A stretch of 64,000 nt of DNA from Candidatus Eisenbergiella merdigallinarum (lineage in GTDB: Bacteria; Bacillota; Clostridia; Lachnospirales; Lachnospiraceae), in the NCBI GenBank assembly GCA_019119355.1, contig DWXE01000044.1, positions 1 through 64,000 of the forward strand, read 5' to 3'. The position numbers and the translations under genes were made by a program. Below are positions 27,622 to 34,831 of this stretch, one piece after another. Each line of letters begins with the position of its first letter. The first letter of the stretch is position 1. The notes under the pieces are model-generated. The model made no database searches. It saw only the letters and a list, made by a program, of their open reading frames with translations, and was not told the DNA's origin.

Positions 27622-28407
27622 TCAGCAGTTTTTAAACGGCTCTTTGACCTTTTCCTTGTTCTTGTCCAGGAAAAACGCCATGCCGTACTTCTGATCCTCG
27701 GTCTCGAAGCAGTCGCCAAACAGCTTCTCTTCGATCACGATGGCCTGATCCATGTCCGCATCCAACCCTTCGTTGATGGCTTTCTTGCAGTTGCGCACCG
27801 CGATGGGAGCGTTCTTGGCGATGGTCGCGGCCATCTTTTCCGCAGCTGGCATCAGCTCTTCCGCCGCATAAACCGCGTTGACCAGACCGATCCTGTAAGC
27901 TTCGTCCGCCTTGATGTTGCGCGCGGTATAGATCATCTGCTTGGCCATGCCCGCGCCCACCAGGCGCGCCAGTCTCTGGGTGCCGCCGAATCCGGGAGTG
28001 ATGCCCAGGCCCACTTCGGGCTGGCCGAATACGGCGTTTTCGGAGCAGATGCGGATATCGCAGCTCATGGAAATCTCGCAGCCGCCGCCCAGCGCAAAGC
28101 CGTTGATCGCGGCGATGACGGGGATCGGGAAGGTCTCCAGCTTGCGGAACACGTCGTTGCCCTTCTTGCCGAAGGCTTCTCCTTCCGCCTTCGTCAGGGT
28201 GCTCATCTCGCCGATGTCAGCGCCCGCCACGAAGGATTTCTGGCCGGCTCCGGTCAGAATCAGGCATCTGACCGTATCGAGATCGACGCTGTCCAGGGTC
28301 TTGTCCAGCTCGTCCAGAACCGTGGAATTCAGAGCGTTGAGCGCTCTCTCCCGGTTGATGGTGATAATGGCATACTGCCCTTTCTGTTCATATAAGATGT
28401 ATTCCAT
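27622..28407 (-). CDS. crt: 3-hydroxybutyryl-CoA dehydratase (crotonase)
   Basis: Dehydrates 3-hydroxybutyryl-CoA to crotonyl-CoA. The 261-residue protein carries the oxyanion-hole segments FVAGADIGEM and GFALGGGCEISMSCD and the catalytic glutamate in FGQPEVGLGITPGFGG. The ATG at 28407 follows AGTAGGAAAT; the longer frame has 22 extra residues without support. A hairpin lies between this gene and thl. Confidence 0.96.
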   Translation of the reverse strand: MEYILYEQKGQYAIITINRERALNALNSTVLDELDKTLDSVDLDTVRCLILTGAGQKSFVAGADIGEMSTLTKAEGEAFGKKGNDVFRKLETFPIPVIAAINGFALGGGCEISMSCDIRICSENAVFGQPEVGLGITPGFGGTQRLARLVGAGMAKQMIYTARNIKADEAYRIGLVNAVYAAEELMPAAEKMAATIAKNAPIAVRNCKKAINEGLDADMDQAIVIEEKLFGDCFETEDQKYGMAFFLDKNKEKVKEPFKNC

Positions 28408-28479
28408 ATTTCCTACTCGCCTTTCCTGCCGGAATCCGCCCGCTGGGGCGTCCGGCGTATGTGGTTTATACATAGTTAG

Positions 28480-28509
28480 GAGAATGTCTCAAAAATGAGG
28501 CATTCTCCA
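28480..28509 (-). promoter_or_regulatory. Hairpin between thl and crt
   Basis: GGAGAATG.CTC and GAG.CATTCTCC pair (11 of 12) around a loop of six bases in the 125-base gap. On the minus strand it is followed by TAACTATG and not by a T-run, so it is more likely an RNA processing or stability element than a full terminator. Confidence 0.5.
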
Positions 28510-28532
28510 GGGTTGTCACTGTTTGAAAGGGC

Positions 28533-29714
28533 TCAGTCCCTTTCCACGATGGTGGCGCATCCCATGCCGCCGCCGATGCACAGAGTCGCCAGGCCCTTCT
28601 TTAAGTCCTTCGCTTCCATCTCGTGCAGCAGGGTCACCAGGATACGGCAGCCGGAAGCTCCTACCGGATGGCCCAGCGCGATGGCGCCGCCGTTGGGGTT
28701 GAGCTGCTCGTCCTTAAAGCCCAGATCCTTCTGTACCGCGATGGACTGCGCCGCGAAAGCTTCGTTGGCCTCGATCACGTCGAAGTCTTCGATCTTCATG
28801 CCGGCTTTTGCCATCACCTTTCTGGTCGCGGCCACGGGGCCGATGCCCATGATGGAAGGATCCACGCCCGCCAGAGCGCCCGCTACCCAGGTCGCCATGG
28901 GCTTCACGCCCAGTTCTTTCGCCTTCTCCTCGCTCATCACGACGATCGCGGCCGCGCCGTCATTGATGCCGGAGGCGTTGCCCGCCGTAACCAGGCCGTC
29001 CTTCTTGAAGGCGGGGCGAAGCTTCGCAATCCCTTCCGCCGTGGTGCCGGGACGGGGGCCTTCATCCTTCTTGAACTCGATGGTCTCTTTTTTCTTCTTC
29101 ACGGTAACGGGAACGATTTCCTTATCGAACGCGCCCGCTTCCTGCGCCGCGCAGGCCTTCTGCTGGGAATTCGCAGCGAACGCATCCAGCTCTTCTCTGG
29201 TGATGCCCCACTGCTCGCAGATGTTCTCCGCGGTGATGCCCATATGGTAATCGTTGAACGCATCCCACAGCGCGTCGTGAACCATGGTGTCGACCAGCTT
29301 GCCATCGTTCATTCTATAACCGTAACGGCCCTGCATTACGGCGTAAGGAGCCATAGACATGTTTTCCATACCGCCCGCGACAACGATGTCCGCGTCGCCT
29401 GCAGCGATCATCTGAGCGGCCATGTTCACGCAGTTTAAGCCGGAGCCGCAGACCACGTTCACCGTAACGGCGGGAACTTCGATCGGAAGGCCTGCCTTGA
29501 TGGAAGACTGGCGCGCTACGTTCTGGCCCTGTCCTGCCTGAATCACGCATCCCATATAAACCTGATCCACCTGATCAGCCGGAACGCCCGCTCTGTTTAA
29601 AGCTTCCTTAATCACGATCGCACCCAGATCCGCCGCCGGCGTGGTGCTCAATGTGCCGCCCATCACGCCGATCGCCGTACGGCAGGCACCTGCTAAAACG
29701 ATTTTCTTAGCCAT
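28533..29714 (-). CDS. thlA: Acetyl-CoA acetyltransferase (thiolase)
   Basis: Condenses two acetyl-CoA to acetoacetyl-CoA, the first step to butyrate. The 393-residue protein has the nucleophilic cysteine in [16 protein letters not shown] (about residue 88), the histidine in [12 protein letters not shown] and the second cysteine in [10 protein letters not shown]. First gene of the operon, behind a strong promoter and GGAGGAAGAG. Confidence 0.97.
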   Translation of the reverse strand: MAKKIVLAGACRTAIGVMGGTLSTTPAADLGAIVIKEALNRAGVPADQVDQVYMGCVIQAGQGQNVARQSSIKAGLPIEVPAVTVNVVCGSGLNCVNMAAQMIAAGDADIVVAGGMENMSMAPYAVMQGRYGYRMNDGKLVDTMVHDALWDAFNDYHMGITAENICEQWGITREELDAFAANSQQKACAAQEAGAFDKEIVPVTVKKKKETIEFKKDEGPRPGTTAEGIAKLRPAFKKDGLVTAGNASGINDGAAAIVVMSEEKAKELGVKPMATWVAGALAGVDPSIMGIGPVAATRKVMAKAGMKIEDFDVIEANEAFAAQSIAVQKDLGFKDEQLNPNGGAIALGHPVGASGCRILVTLLHEMEAKDLKKGLATLCIGGGMGCATIVERD

Positions 29715-29765
29715 GTCTCTTCCTCCATTTGATTTGAAAATACCTGATCCCGGGTCCTGTCATAA

Positions 29766-29783
29766 TTGTTAATTTTTTGTCAG
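29766..29783. promoter_or_regulatory. Candidate Rex operator in the thl leader
   Basis: TTGTTAA-N4-TTGTCAG. The left half matches the Rex consensus TTGTTAA-N4-TTAACAA fully; the right half matches 4 of 7. It lies about 15 bases downstream of the -10 box. Rex is known to control clostridial butyrate operons in response to NADH/NAD+. Confidence 0.4.
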
Positions 29784-29797
29784 TGCCCGCTGTGAAT

Positions 29798-29826
29798 ATT
29801 ATAGCATACCGGCCAGAACAGGGCAA
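29798..29826 (-). promoter_or_regulatory. Promoter of the butyrate operon
   Basis: On the minus strand TTGCCC (29826-29821), a 17-base spacer and a perfect TATAAT (29803-29798) with TG one base upstream. Confidence 0.78.
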
Positions 29827-29847
29827 GCAAAATTCGGCCGGAAGCGG

Positions 29848-30072
29848 AAATTTGGCAACAGTTCGGCCATGCAGGCACATGTGGTCAAATGCCGCGTGGG
29901 AGCTTGCTCACGAAGCTGCATTTGACCACATGTGCCTATAGGGCGGACGCCCGACATGAATCATTTGACGGCCAGTGACCTTTTGCGCAGCCAATTCAGT
30001 GGAATCCGTCAAATGATGAATGGCAGGGCTGAATTGTTACAAATTTGGCAACAGTTCGGCCATGCAGGCACA
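29848..30072. repeat. Composite block of direct and inverted repeats (family B)
   Basis: The same 32 bases occur at 29848-29879 and 30041-30072. Between them are a perfect 19-bp inverted repeat (29874-29892 with 29918-29936), a second 12-bp inverted pair (29960-29971 with 30006-30017) and the family B core (30002-30040) seen also at 15961. The family B core and the right-hand direct repeat themselves pair into an imperfect palindrome around AAATTT. No reading frame was found. The block reads as a non-coding mobile or structured repeat element. Confidence 0.7.
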
Positions 30073-30260
30073 CGCTGGTTGAGCGCAATATGAGGAAAGA
30101 GGACTTGTGTCTTGCCGCCGGTCTTACCACAAATATGATTGCCAACATGGGAAAGGGAAAGAACATCAGCATGGAAACGCTGGTTCGTATCTGCGGAGCC
30201 CTGAATTGCGGCATTTTGGATGTGATTGAGTCGGAACAGGACGAAATCAACGAAAAGTAA
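30073..30260 (+). pseudogene. 5'-truncated XRE/Cro-type helix-turn-helix gene
   Basis: The frame TLVERNMRKEDLCLAAGL, then MIANMGKGKNISMETLVRICGALNCGILDVIE, fits the DNA-binding core of small XRE-type regulators of conjugative elements, which normally begin about a dozen residues earlier. The 5' end is replaced by the repeat that stops at 30072. An ATG at 30090 has no ribosome binding site. It is therefore a remnant. A terminator follows, and the next gene is a GntR regulator. Confidence 0.7.
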
Positions 30261-30289
30261 AGCGTAAAGAAGATAAAGAACAAAGCTAT

Positions 30290-30329
30290 AAAAGCAGAAT
30301 GGCAAAATTGCTGTTCTGCTTTTTCTTTT
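30290..30329 (+). terminator. Terminator after the XRE remnant
   Basis: AAAAGCAGAA pairs with TTCTGCTTTT, followed by TTTTCTTTTC, directly before the GntR promoter. Confidence 0.75.
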
Positions 30330-30334
30330 CCCTC

Positions 30335-30363
30335 TTGACGCCTGACTCATAATGTCTTATACT
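30335..30363 (+). promoter_or_regulatory. Promoter of the gntR-ABC operon
   Basis: TTGACG at 30335-30340, a 17-base spacer and TATACT at 30358-30363. Confidence 0.75.
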
Positions 30364-30385
30364 GTACTTGTTTCAATAATACAGT
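30361..30385. promoter_or_regulatory. Candidate GntR operator
   Basis: ACTGTA and TACAGT face each other with 13 bases between, overlapping the end of the -10 box and the start of the transcript. This is where a YtrA-type repressor would autoregulate. Confidence 0.5.
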
Positions 30386-30408
30386 TAATGACGGAAGGCG
30401 GTGAGAGT

Positions 30409-30783
30409 TTGGAGATTGTTGTAAGCAACAAGACAAGTCGGCCACTCTATGAACAGATTGCGACACAGATTAAAACTCAAATTATGAGCGGTGACCTGAA
30501 GGCAGGTGAAGCACTTCCCTCTATTCGTGCATTGGCTAAATCGTTGCATATCAGTGTATTGACAGTGCAGAAAGCATACGATCTCCTTCAAACAGACGGT
30601 TTCATAGAAACAACGGCAGGAAAGGGATGTTATGTTTCTGTCCAAAATCAAGACTTCTATTTGGAGGAGCAACAGAAAAAAATAGAGGAACATTTCAATG
30701 AAGCAATCGAGATTGCCCGTACAAGCGGTATATCGCTTAATAAGTTGGTTGACCTACTAAAATTACTGTACGAGGAGGATTGA
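30409..30783 (+). CDS. GntR-family regulator, YtrA type
   Basis: A 124-residue regulator with an N-terminal winged helix (PLYEQIATQIKTQIMSGDLKAG, then LPSIRALAKSLHISVLTVQKAYDLLQTDGFIE) and only a short helical tail for dimerisation, the YtrA layout. The TTG at 30409 was chosen because AAGGCGGTGAGAG precedes it and the family starts with MEIV; an in-frame ATG lies seven codons earlier inside the binding site. It is the first gene of a three-gene operon with an ABC exporter, and base composition is much richer in A+T than in the flanks. Confidence 0.9.
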   Translation: MEIVVSNKTSRPLYEQIATQIKTQIMSGDLKAGEALPSIRALAKSLHISVLTVQKAYDLLQTDGFIETTAGKGCYVSVQNQDFYLEEQQKKIEEHFNEAIEIARTSGISLNKLVDLLKLLYEED

Positions 30784-30785
30784 CA

Positions 30786-31637
30786 ATGAATAGTGCTTTG
30801 ACGATTTCAGGGCTTACCAAGACATATAAGGACTTTGTTTTAGATGGCATTTCTTTCGATGTTCCAGAAGGTTCCATTGTCGGACTGATTGGCGAAAATG
30901 GCGCAGGAAAGAGTACAACAATTAACGCTGCTTTAGGGCTTATCAAAAGAGAAGCAGGCCATATTTCCATCATGGGAAAGGAAGAATTGGATAACGACAC
31001 GAAAGAACAGATTGGTGTTGTTTTTGACGGTAGTAATTACCCGGAAATTCTATCTCCTAAAAGACTTAATCGAGTAATGAAGAATATCTATCATTCCTGG
31101 GACGAACACACCTATATGACCCTTTTGAAAAAATTCTCATTGCCTGCTGACAAGCAAATTAAGCAGTTTTCAAAAGGGATGAAAATGAAGCTGGCAATCT
31201 CTGTTGCATTGTCCCACAATTCTAAATTACTGATTTTGGATGAAGCGACCAGCGGCCTTGACCCTGTAATCAGGGATGATATTTTGGATATGCTGTTGGA
31301 TTTTGTGCAGGATGAAGAACACTCTATACTGGTATCTTCCCATATTACCAGTGATTTAGAAAAAATAGCCGACTACATCGTGTTTATCCATGAAGGGCAA
31401 GTGGTCTTTTTCAAGCCGAAAGATGAATTGACAGAGCAATACGGCATAATCAAATGTGGAGCGGCCCAGTTTGACGCCTTAGACAAAAGCGATATTATCG
31501 TATATCGAAAAATGGACTATGAGTGGCAGATTTTGGTTTCAGACAGGGAGAAAATGCAGAAGAAGTACCCGAAGGCAATGGTTGTTCCGGCAACGATTGA
31601 CGAAATTATGCTTCTCTATGTAAAGGGGGAAAGATGA
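30786..31637 (+). CDS. ABC transporter ATP-binding protein (YtrB-like)
   Basis: A 283-residue ATPase subunit. Walker A is GENGAGKST, Walker B LLILDEATSGLDP, the signature is the variant QFSKGMKMKL, and the switch histidine lies in ILVSSHITSD. The ATG at 30786 is preceded by GAGGAGGAT and lies two bases after the gntR stop. YtrA-controlled ABC pairs often answer to cell-wall antibiotics or lantibiotics; substrate here is unknown. Confidence 0.93.
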   Translation: MNSALTISGLTKTYKDFVLDGISFDVPEGSIVGLIGENGAGKSTTINAALGLIKREAGHISIMGKEELDNDTKEQIGVVFDGSNYPEILSPKRLNRVMKNIYHSWDEHTYMTLLKKFSLPADKQIKQFSKGMKMKLAISVALSHNSKLLILDEATSGLDPVIRDDILDMLLDFVQDEEHSILVSSHITSDLEKIADYIVFIHEGQVVFFKPKDELTEQYGIIKCGAAQFDALDKSDIIVYRKMDYEWQILVSDREKMQKKYPKAMVVPATIDEIMLLYVKGER

Positions 31638-32266
31638 TGAAAGGACTTTTATTGAAAGACCTGTATATTGCCAAAAGCAATATCCTTGTAACAATCGTGT
31701 GTTTAATCGTTTTGGGATTTGGCCTTTCGGTTTTAATGGAAGCCAGCGCACTTTTAGTTTTGGCACCCCCGTGTGCCACGACCGCAGTTTTCATCAGTAT
31801 AACAAGTGACGCAGACTCGAAGTGGAGCAAGAACGTAATTACCATGCCGGTGTCAAGAAATCAGATCATCGGGGAAAAATTCATTCTCTACATTATTCTC
31901 TCCGTATTAGGGATTATTGCAGCCCTTATTCCCTGCGGTGTACTTGCAATCTTTGGCGCTGAAATGTCATTAAATTCTTTGTATCTCTACGGCTCCATAG
32001 GAATAAGTGCCACTTTACTGGCTGGTAGTATTAGCCTTCCGTGTGCATATTTTTTTGACCCCGACAAATCACAAATTGTGTTTATAATGTCGTTTTTAGC
32101 TTCAACAGGGATAATTACTGCGCTTGTGCTTCTTGTTAATCTGATTGTCCCTATAAAAGATAATATTCTTTTGCCATTTAACATTGTACTCATTATAGCA
32201 GTGATTATCTTTTTCATTTCACACAAAATTGCTGTAATTGCTTATCAGAAAAAAGATATTACTTGA
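31634..32266 (+). CDS. ABC-2 type permease
   Basis: A 210-residue membrane protein with about six hydrophobic segments; MKGLLLKDLYIAKSNI at the start is typical of ABC-2 permeases of the YtrC/DUF3169 kind. The ATG overlaps the stop of the ATPase gene by four bases (ATGA), indicating a coupled pair. AT-rich like its partners. Confidence 0.88.
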   Translation: MMKGLLLKDLYIAKSNILVTIVCLIVLGFGLSVLMEASALLVLAPPCATTAVFISITSDADSKWSKNVITMPVSRNQIIGEKFILYIILSVLGIIAALIPCGVLAIFGAEMSLNSLYLYGSIGISATLLAGSISLPCAYFFDPDKSQIVFIMSFLASTGIITALVLLVNLIVPIKDNILLPFNIVLIIAVIIFFISHKIAVIAYQKKDIT

Positions 32267-32353
32267 CAGTTAAGCAACAAATGTCGGCCAGAAGCTATTT
32301 CTGCCATACTTAACAAAACTATACAGCATTTTATGGTGAAAGGGGGAATTTCT

Positions 32354-32497
32354 ATGACCTGTACAGAAGAATCCAAAGAGCATATCGAATATACATTCCA
32401 TGCTTTTTGTAAAGTTGTTATCCGCAGCGCCACCGGCTACCATATCCGCAAATCCCTACACCAACGACAAACACCCGAAGCAGATTTATTCCTGTAA
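32354..32497 (+). pseudogene. Remnant of a conjugative-element sigma-like gene
   Basis: A 47-codon frame with a good binding site (AAAGGGGG). Its first half, CTEESKEHIEYTFHAFCKVVIR, resembles the N-terminus of small sigma-70-like proteins carried by clostridial conjugative elements. After that the sequence diverges and stops at 32495-32497, where the intact gene would be about 140 residues. The break lies just before the repeat at 32514. I take it as a remnant from the decay of a mobile element. Confidence 0.5.
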
Positions 32498-32513
32498 GAC
32501 CTACAACGCCTAC

Positions 32514-32528
32514 GGCAACAGTTCGGCC
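32514..32528 (+). repeat. Right-hand copy of the 15-base repeat GGCAACAGTTCGGCC
   Basis: The same 15 bases occur in the same orientation at 29854-29868 and 30047-30061. The left pair and this copy bound the AT-rich segment with the GntR-ABC operon. Confidence 0.7.
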
Positions 32529-32608
32529 GCGCAGAATTCAGGGGGATCCCGGTCGCCGTCCGCGGGCAGAAAAAGTGGGGCCCCGATTTTTACGGCCGCC
32601 CCCGGGGG

Positions 32609-33718
32609 CTATTCTTCCGTCCCAGCCCCCTTTTCCTTCTCCCATCCCTCCACCGCGGGATCCCTCATCTCCAGCACCCTCCGCCATTCCTTCGTGCCCT
32701 CCACCTTCGCCACGGCGCTTCGGTGCTTCCGGAGGAAGCGGCTCAACTGATAGCAGTCGATCCAGATCTCGTTGTCCGATTCCTTCTGGGATTCGTCGAA
32801 AATCAGTTCCAGCCCCCAGTGCAGGTGTGTCGTCTTGATGTTGTTCACGTTTTCCGTGGTGCTGTAGCCCGTATGCCCCATATAGCCGATGACCTGACCC
32901 GCCGTCACCGCGCCGCCCTCTTTCAGGTCGGACTGGTACGGGTAGTTCTGGCGCAGGTGGGCGTAATAGTAGTAGCGCTTCCCGTCGAAGCTGCGGATTC
33001 CGATCCGCCATCCGCCGTACTGGTTCCAGCCCAGCACCTCCACGTATCCGGATTCCACGGCGACGATGGGCGTGCCCACCTGCCCCATCATATCGTGGCC
33101 CAGATGCGGCCGGCTGTAGCCGTAGCTGCGCGCCGCGCCGAAGTCGTCGTAGTCCGAATAGTCGAAACCCTTCGCGATGGGAGAATAGGCCTTGAGGCCG
33201 TAGACCTTTTCCCAGACCACGGCGCCGTCCTCCTGCTCCTGCTGCCGCTCGTATTCCCCCACCATGCCGGACAGCACGGCGCCGTAAGCTTCTTTGTAAT
33301 AGGGATAGTATTTCAGATCCTCGCCCGCTTCGTCGATGACGTCCGTCGCCGTTCTGGCTTCGTCCGCCCCCTCCAGGGCTGCCGCCGCCGTCTTTTTCAT
33401 TTCTTCCATCGCCCGGCTGTCGAACTGGCCGCCCCATTTCGCCGCCGTATGGGCCAGCAGGCAGACCCAGTCCAGGCGGGTGCCCGCCTCATATGCCTTC
33501 ACGTCCTGCTCATAGGCGAAATCCAGAGCTTCGCAGGGCACCGTAAAATCCACCCATTTGATGTAGTCCTGCCCTTCTCCGGCGGTGTTCTGCCGTCCGT
33601 TTAAAACGGTGCCGGACACGGTTTCCGACTGTTCCCTGTCCAGAAAAAGTCCGCTGACCAGGATCAGAATCAGCAAAAGTTCGATCAGAATCGCCGCCTG
33701 ATATTTTCCAAACCGCAT
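32609..33718 (-). CDS. M23-family peptidase, membrane-anchored
   Basis: LytM-type zinc endopeptidase acting on peptidoglycan cross-bridges. The 369-residue protein has one N-terminal membrane anchor (about residues 8-25), a helical middle and a C-terminal M23 domain with SRPHLGHDMMG and THLHWGLEL, which carry the zinc ligands. It is last in a minus-strand series of envelope genes (33718-39293), with a gap of 76 bases after the SGNH gene. Confidence 0.88.
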   Translation of the reverse strand: MRFGKYQAAILIELLLILILVSGLFLDREQSETVSGTVLNGRQNTAGEGQDYIKWVDFTVPCEALDFAYEQDVKAYEAGTRLDWVCLLAHTAAKWGGQFDSRAMEEMKKTAAAALEGADEARTATDVIDEAGEDLKYYPYYKEAYGAVLSGMVGEYERQQEQEDGAVVWEKVYGLKAYSPIAKGFDYSDYDDFGAARSYGYSRPHLGHDMMGQVGTPIVAVESGYVEVLGWNQYGGWRIGIRSFDGKRYYYYAHLRQNYPYQSDLKEGGAVTAGQVIGYMGHTGYSTTENVNNIKTTHLHWGLELIFDESQKESDNEIWIDCYQLSRFLRKHRSAVAKVEGTKEWRRVLEMRDPAVEGWEKEKGAGTEE

Positions 33719-33794
33719 GGCTGCCCCCGGGCTTTTTCCCTATTTTATGAGAAAACGTTCCCCTTTTAGAACCGCATCCGGGCAGGCGCTTCCC

Positions 33795-34820
33795 TCATTC
33801 CGCGTCGTCCTGCTCCGCTTCCTCCCTGCGGATCTGGTTCTTCCAGGAATCATACCCTTTCTCCTGTCTGCGGTCCGGAATCTCGTAGTTTTCCCTGAGC
33901 CAGTCCCCCAGGAATCCGGTGAATTTCGCGCTTCCGCCCTCGTTGAGATGGGCGTGGTCCGCATAGTCCAGCGAAAAATCCAGGCCCATCCGCCGGTAGT
34001 TTTCCGTCGTGTTGCTGTCCAGGAACAAGAGCCCTTCCTCCTCCGCCAGCTCCTTCAGGAAATTATAGACTTCCTGATCCTCTTCCTCCAGCAGATAGGG
34101 GGCGCTCACCAGGGCCAGGTCGATTCCTTCCTTTCTCGTCAGCTCCACGATTTTATCGAAATACAGCCGGGATTTTTCCGTCATGGGCCTGCTCTGCGTC
34201 ACATGGCTCATATCCGGCTCCGTCAGTTCCGCATGATTCGTCAGAGGGGTATATCCCTTCCAGCGGGCCATTTCCCCCCGGTTCCAGAAAAAGTTCCGAA
34301 AATCTTCCCCGGTCAGTTTGTCATACCGGTCGTGATACCTGGGGTAGCCCAGGAAAAACTCCGTCCGTTCCGAGGGCGCGCTGGCCCACACCGCTTCCAG
34401 CTTATTCAGAGAGCGTTTCATTCCGTCCAGATTTTCGCCCAGCCACTTTTCCTGATAATCGTCGTAAAACCGGGCCGGGGCGAACACATCCAGCACCACC
34501 AGCCTGGGCTTCTGGGTTTTGAGCGCCTCCTTCAGCCCATAATAGCTGTTCCACATGGGCTGCTCCGCCCCGGTGCACAGATAGGCCGCCATTCCGTATT
34601 CGTCCCACAGAATCTGCGTGTCCACGTTGCAGTGTATGTGGCTGGTTCCCAAAAACAGCACGTCGATTTTATTCCGGGGCTGGGCGTAGAGATAGCGCAT
34701 CTGGTCCACTCCATGGGGCGATTTGACGCACAGCACGCAGTCCGCCAGATACAGGACGAACGCCGCAAGGCCCAGAAAGCACAGCAGGCGGATCCCTTTT
34801 TTCAAACTTCGAACCTTCAT
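33795..34820 (-). CDS. SGNH-like protein, DltD/AlgX-type partner of MBOAT
   Basis: A 341-residue protein with an N-terminal membrane anchor (about residues 9-26) and an extracellular SGNH-like domain. The nucleophile segment is FLGTSHIHCNVD and the distal catalytic pair lies in YADHAHLNEGG. In DltBD, AlgI/AlgX and PatA/PatB systems such a protein transfers the acyl group exported by the MBOAT protein to a surface polymer. The gene starts 11 bases after the MBOAT stop. Confidence 0.83.
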   Translation of the reverse strand: MKVRSLKKGIRLLCFLGLAAFVLYLADCVLCVKSPHGVDQMRYLYAQPRNKIDVLFLGTSHIHCNVDTQILWDEYGMAAYLCTGAEQPMWNSYYGLKEALKTQKPRLVVLDVFAPARFYDDYQEKWLGENLDGMKRSLNKLEAVWASAPSERTEFFLGYPRYHDRYDKLTGEDFRNFFWNRGEMARWKGYTPLTNHAELTEPDMSHVTQSRPMTEKSRLYFDKIVELTRKEGIDLALVSAPYLLEEEDQEVYNFLKELAEEEGLLFLDSNTTENYRRMGLDFSLDYADHAHLNEGGSAKFTGFLGDWLRENYEIPDRRQEKGYDSWKNQIRREEAEQDDAE

Positions 34821-34831
34821 ATCTCCTCCGT

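Noticed and set aside
29996-30350. Small minus-strand proteins opposite the XRE remnant
   Set aside because: Frames of about 95-113 codons are rich in Phe and Ser, lack binding sites and run through the repeat block and terminator.
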